Assembly (NCBI GenBank): GCA_024693045.1
Contig: JAILLQ010000049.1
Coordinates: 1 to 37,202, forward strand
Reading direction: 5' to 3'
Length of the DNA stretch: 37,202 nucleotides
Origin: Treponema sp.
Lineage (GTDB): Bacteria; Spirochaetota; Spirochaetia; Treponematales; Treponemataceae
Shown here: positions 14,798-21,960 of the stretch, one piece after another
How the letters are laid out: every line of letters begins with the position of its first letter
Numbering within the stretch: the stretch's first letter is position 1
Program-made: the position numbers and the translations under genes
Notes under the pieces: generated by a model
Databases searched by the model: none
What the model was told of the DNA's origin: nothing
The model's input: only the letters and a program-made list of their open reading frames with translations

Positions 14798-15379
14798 TTA
14801 TAATTTGAAGATAGTTAATTCACATTTTGAAAGAAGCTCTTTTATCGAGTGGACGCCCCATTTTTCAGCAGCAAGATTTATAATTTGACCACAGGTTCTG
14901 GAATCTTCCAGTGCATCATGAGCAAGATACTTAATTTCAAAGTCTTTTCCCAGTTCTGTCAGTTTGTGACTTTCGGCTTCGGGCCACGTTTTTCTTGCAA
15001 CCATAAGGGAATCAAAATAAGTAAGGGAAGGAATTTCCATTCCAAAATAATTACAGCATTCACGGATTACCGGCATATCAAAAGTTTGTCCGTTATGGGC
15101 TACAAGAGGAATGCCTGGTGTTTTGTTGATAAAGGGCATGACCATGGTATCCCAGATTTCCGGGAAGTAAGGCTTGTCGCGCACATGGCAATATGAAATG
15201 TGATGAATGTCCCTTGTCCATTCCTGGATAAAATACATTTTTGCCGGGTGGATTAACGAATAACAGGAATCTGTTTCCTTTCCATTTATAAAGCGAACAA
15301 GTCCAACCGAGCAGGCAGAGTTTTTGTACTGATTTGCGGTCTCAAAGTCGATTGCAATGTAATCTAATTTATCGTTCAT
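14798..15379 (-). CDS. DEDDh 3'-5' exonuclease (DnaQ/PolC epsilon-like)
   Basis: This 193-residue protein is a single exonuclease domain: Exo I DYIAIDFETAN (D and E metal ligands), Exo II LVAHNGQTFDMPVI and Exo III LAHDALEDSRTCGQII with the histidine of the DEDDh type. It degrades single-stranded DNA or RNA 3' ends. The frame is open upstream to 15409, but the family start is MNDKLDYIAI at 15379. It has two boxes (W2, W3) in front of it, and its stop lies 2 nt from box W1 of the WYL gene. Confidence 0.85.
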   Translation of the reverse strand: MNDKLDYIAIDFETANQYKNSACSVGLVRFINGKETDSCYSLIHPAKMYFIQEWTRDIHHISYCHVRDKPYFPEIWDTMVMPFINKTPGIPLVAHNGQTFDMPVIRECCNYFGMEIPSLTYFDSLMVARKTWPEAESHKLTELGKDFEIKYLAHDALEDSRTCGQIINLAAEKWGVHSIKELLSKCELTIFKL

Positions 15380-15385
15380 GTGATT

Positions 15386-15419
15386 ATTATGATAGTGGAA
15401 ATCTATCATTTTGTGATAT
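15386..15419 (-). promoter_or_regulatory. Palindrome W2 and -10 of the exonuclease gene
   Basis: CTATCATTTTGTGATAT (15403-15419) is identical to box W4 in front of the helicase, 9.3 kb away. On the minus strand it is followed after 11 nt by CATAAT (15391-15386), 6 nt before the ATG. Confidence 0.7.
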
Positions 15420-15460
15420 GGAAAGCAAATGTAGGAGTATTTCTTCAGTATTTAACACGA

Positions 15461-15477
15461 CTATCACAAAAAGATAG
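15461..15477. promoter_or_regulatory. Palindrome W3
   Basis: CTATCACAAAAAGATAG has the same 5-7-5 layout. It lies 42 nt upstream of W2 and may be a second site for the exonuclease promoter or serve the divergent side. Confidence 0.65.
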
Positions 15478-15731
15478 CTGTAAAAATGGGAAGGTCATGC
15501 TGTGGAGTGCGTAAATTCTGAGAATCACACATAAAGAACTAGGAATTTTTCTGATATTTATTAATGGAAGTTGTGGTATAATTGAGTATTCGAACATATT
15601 TGTGATGTATGATGCATAGGATTGCGCGGAATTGTATTTCAGGACATGTTAAATTTTAGGTCTTCAATCTTGGTTGAGTTCGGCGGAATTTTGGATTATA
15701 AAGGAAAGGTAGAGAAATAGGGGGAATAACC
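15478..15731 (+). promoter_or_regulatory. Upstream region of the tautomerase gene with an extended -10
   Basis: TGGTATAAT (15574-15582) is a good extended -10 and would give a leader of about 140 nt. No ORF or clear hairpin is seen in the leader; AGGGGG lies just before the ATG at 15732. Confidence 0.5.
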
Positions 15732-16073
15732 ATGCCAATGATTGAAGCTAAGGTGACTATGCAGTTGCCTGCAGAAAAAAGAGATGTTCTGAAAGCCGAA
15801 TTTGGAAAGGCTATCAGTATAATCGGAAAGCCGGAATCTTATCTGATGATTAATCTTATTGATAATCAGGATTTATATTTTGGCGGAAACAAACTTGATA
15901 AAGGCGCTTATGTAGAAGTAAAAGTTCTTGGCAGCGTTGATGCCGGAACAAGTGACAATATGACCGCAAAACTCTGTGAGATTCTGGAAAAAGAACTTGG
16001 TATTCCTGGTAATGCCGTTTACATATCCTATTGGGGAACATCCAACTGGGGCTGGAACGGCGGAAACTTCTAA
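15732..16073 (+). CDS. MIF-like (macrophage migration inhibitory factor) tautomerase
   Basis: This 113-residue protein belongs to the tautomerase superfamily. The catalytic proline follows the initiator Met (MPMIEAKVTM), and it has the family segments ESYLMINLIDNQ and GAYVEVKVLG and the C-terminal NWGWNGGNF typical of MIF rather than of 4-oxalocrotonate tautomerases. It should form a trimer with keto-enol activity on phenylpyruvate-type substrates. MIF-type proteins are usual in eukaryotes and uncommon in bacteria, so this may be an acquired gene in a host-associated cell. The LigT-like gene follows after 8 nt. Confidence 0.88.
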   Translation: MPMIEAKVTMQLPAEKRDVLKAEFGKAISIIGKPESYLMINLIDNQDLYFGGNKLDKGAYVEVKVLGSVDAGTSDNMTAKLCEILEKELGIPGNAVYISYWGTSNWGWNGGNF

Positions 16074-16081
16074 ATTCAAAA

Positions 16082-16663
16082 ATGAAGAATAGAAATATCA
16101 ATAATCGTGGTTCGAACTTTCCTCAGCAGACTCACTTTATCGGCGTTCTTTTACCAAAAGACATTACGCTCACTCTGGAAGACTGCCGCCGATATATGAG
16201 GGAAGCTTACGGCTGCAAATCCGGCCATGCAACTCCAATTCATGTTACTCTTGTACCGCCGTTCCGCCTGCCGGAAGAGTATTCAACAGAAGATCTAGCG
16301 AGGGCGCTTGAAAGCGAAGTATTACCTAAAGGATTGGGTTTTACCGGGCATATTGATAATTTTGATGCTTTCGGAGACAGAACGCTTTTTGCAAAAGTCG
16401 TGCCTAATGAAAAGTGGGTGGCGCTTCGTGATGCGGTGTATGGGGCGGTTGTGAAGGCGGCACCTGGCTGCACTAAGAAGGATGGAAGACCTTTTGCGCC
16501 ACACTTAACAGTAGCCAATAGAGACGTTCCGGCCGGAGTGATGACAGACGCTTTGCAGGTGATGAATGAGCTGAATCTGGTTGAAGAGTTCCCGGTTGAT
16601 AATATTACGATATTTGAACGCCAGAGCGGGAAATGGGTGAGTGCGGTGAGTTTGGGGATATGA
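16082..16663 (+). CDS. 2H phosphoesterase (LigT / 2'-5' RNA ligase-like)
   Basis: This 193-residue protein has two HxT motifs, HVTLVPPFRLP and HLTVANRDVP, about 85 residues apart, which form the catalytic centre of 2H phosphoesterases. It opens with THFIGVLLPKDI, the usual first strand. Such enzymes open 2',3'-cyclic phosphates or hydrolyse 2'-5' linkages in RNA or nucleotides. The frame is open upstream into the tautomerase gene, but the ATG at 16082 lies after its stop and starts the family alignment. The link with the cREC protein elsewhere in the window, whose family is also thought to act around cyclic phosphates, is suggestive only. Confidence 0.82.
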   Translation: MKNRNINNRGSNFPQQTHFIGVLLPKDITLTLEDCRRYMREAYGCKSGHATPIHVTLVPPFRLPEEYSTEDLARALESEVLPKGLGFTGHIDNFDAFGDRTLFAKVVPNEKWVALRDAVYGAVVKAAPGCTKKDGRPFAPHLTVANRDVPAGVMTDALQVMNELNLVEEFPVDNITIFERQSGKWVSAVSLGI

Positions 16664-16695
16664 TTTTTTTATCCCATAATTCATAAATTCCATGA

Positions 16696-16701
16696 TATAA
16701 T
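16696..16701 (+). promoter_or_regulatory. Candidate -10 of the DUF262 gene pair
   Basis: TATAAT lies 21 nt before the ATG at 16723, with AGAGGA as ribosome site. No CTATC-N7-GATAG box is near, unlike the units to either side. Confidence 0.4.
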
Positions 16702-16722
16702 TTTCAAAATAAAGAGGAAAAT

Positions 16723-18750
16723 ATGGATTCCATAATAAAAAGAGAAACAATAAGTAATTTACTTGGAAAGAATTTTTTTATTCCAAATTATCAACGCGGA
16801 TACAGATGGACAAAACAGCAGGTTCGAGATCTCCTTAAAGATATTTATTCTTTTACTCAAAATAAAACTAGCCCAGACGAGTTTTACTGTTTACAACCAG
16901 TTGTAGTAAAAAAGATGAATGAAACTGATTTGAAAAAGTTTAATCTTAATGGAGAATGGTACGAAGTAATAGACGGTCAGCAGCGTTTAACAACAATAAA
17001 GATTATACTTAAATACCTTGTATTAGATTATCTATCTGGAAAATCATTAAAAGATGAGTACGGTAAGAATGAATTTTTAATAAAATATGAAACTCGAGAA
17101 AATAGTGAAGATTTTCTTGAAAAATTAACATTAGACACACCAATTATTGATAACAATATAGATTATTATCATATTACTAACACCTTACAAGAAATCAAAG
17201 CTTGGTTTGCAGAACAGAAAGCCCCGAGGTCTGCGAAAGAAAAAATTCTGCATACTTTCATTTATGATGAGGACGATAAAGATAATAGTGACGGAACAGT
17301 TCAAGTTATTTGGTATGAAACTCAAGAAAACTCTCCAACATCAGTATTTAAACGACTAAATGGAGGAAAAATTCCATTAACAAATGCCGAACTCATAAAA
17401 GCATTGTTTCTTAATAGTTCTAATTTTTCAAAAGATAAAGATACAAAAACAGAAGAAGAATTTTTAAAGAGCAGGATATATCTTCGACAGCTTGAAATTG
17501 CAAATACATGGGATAAGATTGAATACACACTCCATGACGATGAATTCTGGCTTTTCTTACATGATGACTCATATACAAATCCAACAAGAATTGATTTTAT
17601 TTTTGATTTAATAAAATCAAACGACTATCTAAAGGTAAAAGAAAACTGCTTTAATAATAATGAACAAGAATACCTAAATATAATTGGAAATGATTCATAC
17701 CAAACATTTAGATATTTTGAACGTTTTTTAACAACAACAGATTTAAAGGAAAAAGAGCAAAGGCTAGAAGAATGCTGGAAAAAAATCAAATCAATTTATG
17801 ATGTTTTTGAAGAATGGTATCAAGATATAGAATTATATCATTACATAGGTTATTTAACTTTTTTTGATAACAACATTTCCTCTATATATAAAATATGGGA
17901 AGCATCAAATGATCGTGACTCCTTTTTGAACGAATTAAAATCCAGAATAAATAACAAAATCTCAAAATGTAACAATCTCAAGAGGCAATATTCCTACAAT
18001 GAGAACTCCGAGAAGTGTCCTGACAAAACCTCAGTTCTCCCATTACTCCTTCTTCACAATATCCAGACAGTTATCAATCAGAATAAAGATTTTAAGAACA
18101 AATCTGATTATAGTTTAACTTTATATTATAAATTTCCATTCCACCTATTTAAGCGTGAAACCTGGAATATTGAACATATATATCCAGAAACAACTAATAC
18201 ATTAGAAGACAAATCTGAACAAAAGGAATGGGTTTTGTCTGTATACAACTCACAGAGTATTAATGAAAAGCTAAAAAAAATAATCAAAACATTTTTATCT
18301 TCGGATTTCTCTGATAAAGATGATGAACGTAATCAAAAGTTTAGAGAGTTGTATGAATATTACTATAATTCCCTCTCTGACTCTTATAAGGACCAACTGC
18401 TATCTGAGAACGACAGAAATAAACTATGGAATTTTGTATTACTAGATGAACATACAAATAAAGGCTATGGTAATGCAATTTTTTCTGTAAAAAGACGCTT
18501 TATTATAGGAAAAGATCAAGGTGAGAAATGGGATTACAATACAGAAACTTTTGAATTAGAAAGAGTTTCAATCAAAGAAAATGAAAAAGAGAAATATTCA
18601 GCATTTGTACCGATATGCACAAAGAATGCATTTATGAAGTTTTATACGCCATATCCTAATGACCTTAGTGAATGGACAAAAGAAGACGCGAAAAATTATT
18701 TAGAAAATATTAAAAATGTTCTTTGTGAGTTTGATATAAAAGAGGAATAG
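16723..18750 (+). CDS. DUF262-DUF1524 (GmrSD-type) endonuclease
   Basis: The 675-residue protein has an N-terminal DUF262 ParB-like NTPase domain: IPNYQRGYRWTKQQV and the hallmark VIDGQQRLTT (about residues 82-91), with ETQENSPTSVFKRLNGGK following. The C-terminal part holds a DUF1524 His-Me nuclease with WNIEHIYPE (about 481-489) and a downstream NFVLLDEHTNKGYGNAIFSVKR, where the Asn/His part of the motif lies. GmrSD enzymes cut modified phage DNA in a nucleotide-dependent way. The next gene starts 4 nt after the stop, so the two form one operon. The absence of the WYL box suggests separate control. Confidence 0.85.
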   Translation: MDSIIKRETISNLLGKNFFIPNYQRGYRWTKQQVRDLLKDIYSFTQNKTSPDEFYCLQPVVVKKMNETDLKKFNLNGEWYEVIDGQQRLTTIKIILKYLVLDYLSGKSLKDEYGKNEFLIKYETRENSEDFLEKLTLDTPIIDNNIDYYHITNTLQEIKAWFAEQKAPRSAKEKILHTFIYDEDDKDNSDGTVQVIWYETQENSPTSVFKRLNGGKIPLTNAELIKALFLNSSNFSKDKDTKTEEEFLKSRIYLRQLEIANTWDKIEYTLHDDEFWLFLHDDSYTNPTRIDFIFDLIKSNDYLKVKENCFNNNEQEYLNIIGNDSYQTFRYFERFLTTTDLKEKEQRLEECWKKIKSIYDVFEEWYQDIELYHYIGYLTFFDNNISSIYKIWEASNDRDSFLNELKSRINNKISKCNNLKRQYSYNENSEKCPDKTSVLPLLLLHNIQTVINQNKDFKNKSDYSLTLYYKFPFHLFKRETWNIEHIYPETTNTLEDKSEQKEWVLSVYNSQSINEKLKKIIKTFLSSDFSDKDDERNQKFRELYEYYYNSLSDSYKDQLLSENDRNKLWNFVLLDEHTNKGYGNAIFSVKRRFIIGKDQGEKWDYNTETFELERVSIKENEKEKYSAFVPICTKNAFMKFYTPYPNDLSEWTKEDAKNYLENIKNVLCEFDIKEE

Positions 18751-18754
18751 GAAT

Positions 18755-21139
18755 ATGGGTGATACAACAGAAACAGGAAGAAAAACTTCATTTTGGCATT
18801 TTTTAAGTAATAATAAAATTAAAATTCCCATTATACAAAGGGACTATGCCCAAGGTAGATTTGATGAAGAAAATATAAGAGAACAGTTTATTCAATACTT
18901 AAAAGAAGCACTTGAAAGTCACGATGATGAACCTAGAATCTTGGACTTTGTCTATGGTTCAAAAAATCTTGATTCGATTTTACCATTGGATGGACAGCAA
19001 AGGCTTACAACATTATGGTTACTTCATTGGTATATCGCATTAAAAAAAGAAACTCCCATAACTGAAGATGAAAAGAACGTTTTCTTAAAATTCACCTATG
19101 AGACTAGAGAAAGTTCTCGCCTTTTTACCCAGAATCTTGTTAAACTTTTAGAACAAGGTTGTAAGCCTAATGATATTTCAATCTTTATTACAAAAAAACT
19201 TTGGTTTCTAAAAGATTGGAATAATGATCAAACCGTCACTTCAATGCTAAATATGTTGGACTATATTAGTAGTGTTTTTTGTGATGCACCATTAGATAAC
19301 TATTGGCAAAATCTTACTGGTAATAAAGCCCCTATCATGTTTTATGAACTCAAACTAGAAAAACTGGGGCTTACAGATGATTTATATATTAAAATGAATG
19401 CCAGAGGAAAAGCTCTTACAAACTTTGAAAATTTTAAAGCAGACTTGGTTGGATTTCTAAAAGAAAAAGACGAAGAATATTCCGATGCCATTTCTCTCAA
19501 AATGGATACTACTTGGACTGACTTATTTTGGAAAAATAAATCTAAAAACTATCATATTGATGAAATTTATTTTGCATTCCTAAATAGATACTTCTTGAAT
19601 GATTGGATTGTTGAGTATTCAACAAAATCTGATGATATAGATAAAGATTTAAAACTTCAGTCCTTGTTATACGGAAGTAATCAGAGAAAAGGTAATAAGA
19701 AAGAAATAAACGACTCTAGAATTACTTATGGTAAATTTGATGTTTATAGAGAAATACTAACACTACATCCAGAAATTATCGCACAACTAGAAAAAACGCT
19801 CGATAATTTTATAGCCTTCCTAGAACAAAATGATAACAGTAACAAAAAACTACAAGATATTCAAAAACTTTTTTTTCCTAATTGGGATAACAAGAGTAAG
19901 TTCCGTTTTATCCCAGACTATTCACGGGATGATAATGGAAATGAAATAGAGATAACTGATTTTGGAAAAAACAAAATTCTTTCAATACAAACCATTGATC
20001 AGATGGAACGCCCCGTTTTCTTTGCAATATGTAAATATTTTGAATATGGAAAATATGAGCAGGTATCGTTTAATCAATGGATGAGATTTTCATGGAACCT
20101 TATTTCAGATCCTCGTTTAAGAGATACTAATGCAATGATTCAAGCAATGAAAAAAATAAACGAGTTTGTAAATGTTTCTCATTCTATTTATAATCAGTTA
20201 GCTCAAATTGATATCACAAATCTTCCTAGTGGGACTGCTCTAACTGACCAATTCATTGAAGAATGTGAAAAAGCAAAGGCGATTTTGACAGATAATAAAC
20301 TTGAAACAAAGATTATTAATGCAGAGAAAAAAGCCTTTTTTAAAGGCCAGATTCGTTTTTTATTCAAAGATGAGAATAAACAAATTAACTGGAAACTATT
20401 TGATAGAAAAAGTATTAATGTGGATAAATATTTCAATAAAGAAGGAATCAAATCTGTTAGAACTATAACTCATTTTATTTCTCATTTTACTACATGGCAA
20501 CAACTACTTGAAAACTTCAAGATTAGTAAAAAAGCTTCATGTTGGAAAGAAATTCTCATAAATAACAAATATACAGTACCGGTTCACAATTTATTAATGA
20601 ACTTCGATGAAAATTGTTTACGTTCAAATTTTTCAAGCAAAATTGATAACTGTAATCAAGAATGGGTTGATTTTGTTAAGAATGTTCAACATGAACTTTG
20701 CAATGAAGTCTTTCTCCAGTTTATTTGTTCTGGAAATGATATGGATTCTGAAAGACGCCATCCTACTGTGCATTGGTGGGGTAATAGAAGAGTTGAATTA
20801 TATCAAGAAAATGCCCATGCAGATTGGAAGAAAATTCTTTTAGGCATGAATCGTAATTCTATTCTTTCTAGTTTATATAGTGGTAGTTCAGAGGAAGAGT
20901 GCCAAAATAATAAAATAATATCTGGTAACAAAATAGAAAGCATTCCTTTTTTCTGGGGACGAGATATTGAGTTTTTTTATAAAAGCAAGACTAATAAAGA
21001 AGGAAATTGGTATAAATGGACTCAAGAAAACAAGCTCCTAAAATGGAATGGAACTACATATCCAACAACAGGAAAAAATGTAATTAATGTTTCGAATATT
21101 TCGACTTCAAAAGAATTATTAAACAAATTAGAAAACTAG
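18755..21139 (+). CDS. Second DUF262-domain protein of the pair
   Basis: This 794-residue protein begins with a divergent DUF262 domain: KIPIIQRDYAQGR, LDFVYGSKNLDSILPLDGQQ and RLTTLWLLHWY (the DGQQR motif about residues 78-82), plus KMNARGKALTNFENFKADLV. No second clear catalytic domain could be recognised in the long C-terminal part, which is rich in Trp, Asn and Lys. It probably works as a partner of the preceding GmrSD-like protein; such two-DUF262 pairs are seen in restriction-type loci. Confidence 0.75.
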   Translation: MGDTTETGRKTSFWHFLSNNKIKIPIIQRDYAQGRFDEENIREQFIQYLKEALESHDDEPRILDFVYGSKNLDSILPLDGQQRLTTLWLLHWYIALKKETPITEDEKNVFLKFTYETRESSRLFTQNLVKLLEQGCKPNDISIFITKKLWFLKDWNNDQTVTSMLNMLDYISSVFCDAPLDNYWQNLTGNKAPIMFYELKLEKLGLTDDLYIKMNARGKALTNFENFKADLVGFLKEKDEEYSDAISLKMDTTWTDLFWKNKSKNYHIDEIYFAFLNRYFLNDWIVEYSTKSDDIDKDLKLQSLLYGSNQRKGNKKEINDSRITYGKFDVYREILTLHPEIIAQLEKTLDNFIAFLEQNDNSNKKLQDIQKLFFPNWDNKSKFRFIPDYSRDDNGNEIEITDFGKNKILSIQTIDQMERPVFFAICKYFEYGKYEQVSFNQWMRFSWNLISDPRLRDTNAMIQAMKKINEFVNVSHSIYNQLAQIDITNLPSGTALTDQFIEECEKAKAILTDNKLETKIINAEKKAFFKGQIRFLFKDENKQINWKLFDRKSINVDKYFNKEGIKSVRTITHFISHFTTWQQLLENFKISKKASCWKEILINNKYTVPVHNLLMNFDENCLRSNFSSKIDNCNQEWVDFVKNVQHELCNEVFLQFICSGNDMDSERRHPTVHWWGNRRVELYQENAHADWKKILLGMNRNSILSSLYSGSSEEECQNNKIISGNKIESIPFFWGRDIEFFYKSKTNKEGNWYKWTQENKLLKWNGTTYPTTGKNVINVSNISTSKELLNKLEN

Positions 21140-21198
21140 ATCCCTATCGGATCCCCACAGAACTCTTTTCGCCTGCATCCTTTGCAGTGGGCTCCCAT

Positions 21199-21258
21199 AC
21201 GAGCTACGCTCGTTTACATGAGAGGAAGTTATTGACGTTTGCGCTCGCGCGCAAGTGT
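21199..21258 (-). repeat. Palindromic element copy A
   Basis: This 60-bp element is flanked on both sides by AT (21197-21198 and 21259-21260). It has hairpin 1 TTGCGC-GCGA-GCGCAA, the conserved core CAAACGTCAATAACTTCC, and hairpin 2 ACGAGC-GTA-GCTCGT. It sits 2 nt after the PLD stop codon. Confidence 0.75.
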
Positions 21259-21260
21259 AT

Positions 21261-21940
21261 CTAGACACTGTCGAATTGCTCGGCAGCGGTTTTTATAAAG
21301 TCCTTATTGCTACTTAGAACGCCGGCTTCAAAATTACGGGCCTTTTCGCCTTTCATGCCAAGTCCGGCACCCGTAAGATTTGCGGAACCGACATATGCAG
21401 TTTTTAAATCGAAAACAATGATTTTGAAATGAACACGGGGACATAGGACACGTTCCAAGCCATCGATTAAAGCTGGATATTTATCAAAATCCTGGCGGAA
21501 AGCTGGACCCGGTTCTTTTGCGTGAATCAGACGAATTTCAACTCCGTGTTTTGCAAGAGCTGACAAAACTTCAAGCAGAGGCTTGGTTCCTCGCCCGTCT
21601 TTTACATATAGGTCTTTTATGTCGGCAGTGCCAATACGGACTTCGTCCGTTTGCATGAGAGGAAATTTTTGACGTTTGCGCTCGCGCGCAAGCGCATCCA
21701 TAGAGTTTTTTTGCAGTCCTTGATTTTTTCGATTACTTTATCGTAATGGTTTTCATTGGCAATATACTGAAACTCAGGTTCTGGAGTCTGTTTTTGTCTG
21801 ATATATTCTGCAAGTTCTTGAGTCTGAGTCTTTGAAACAGACTTTGTCGTTTTAGTCGCAGGCTTTTTAGCAGCTGGCTTCTTACTTGAATTTCTAGTTG
21901 ATGAGGTTTTCTTTTCCGTCGGCTTTTTCTTTCCAAACAT
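21261..21940 (-). pseudogene. PLD-family nuclease gene, frame-shifted by a palindromic element
   Basis: The first frame (21940-21617) has a Lys/Ala/Thr-rich basic leader (residues 1-45), then ELAEYIRQKQTPEPEFQYIA and DKVIEKIKDCKKTLW. The second frame (21701-21261) continues with IGTADIKDLYVKDGRGTKPL and the HKD motif VHFKIIVFDLKTAYVGSANLTGAG. Removing the 62-bp insert at 21636-21697 joins TLW to IGTAD in one frame, giving a normal single-HKD PLD protein of about 205 residues. The second frame has its own ATG at 21701 but no good ribosome site. It follows the helicase gene by 20 nt on the same strand, so helicase and nuclease were probably one operon. Confidence 0.7.
21636..21695 (-). repeat. 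Palindromic element copy B (inside the PLD gene)
   Basis: This 60-bp copy is flanked by AT on both sides. It has hairpin 1 TTGCGC-GCGA-GCGCAA, core CAAACGTCAAAAATTTCC, and hairpin 2 ACGGAC-GAA-GTCCGT. With one AT it adds 62 bp and so shifts the frame of the host gene. Confidence 0.8.
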
Positions 21941-21960
21941 GTCAGATCCTATTATATCAT

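Noticed and set aside
15478..15731. Structured riboswitch in the long leader of the tautomerase gene
   Set aside because: I found no convincing paired helices or terminator; the length alone is not evidence.
16655..16678. Terminator after the LigT-like gene
   Set aside because: GGGATA and TATCCC can pair, but the T run lies in the loop and not after the stem.
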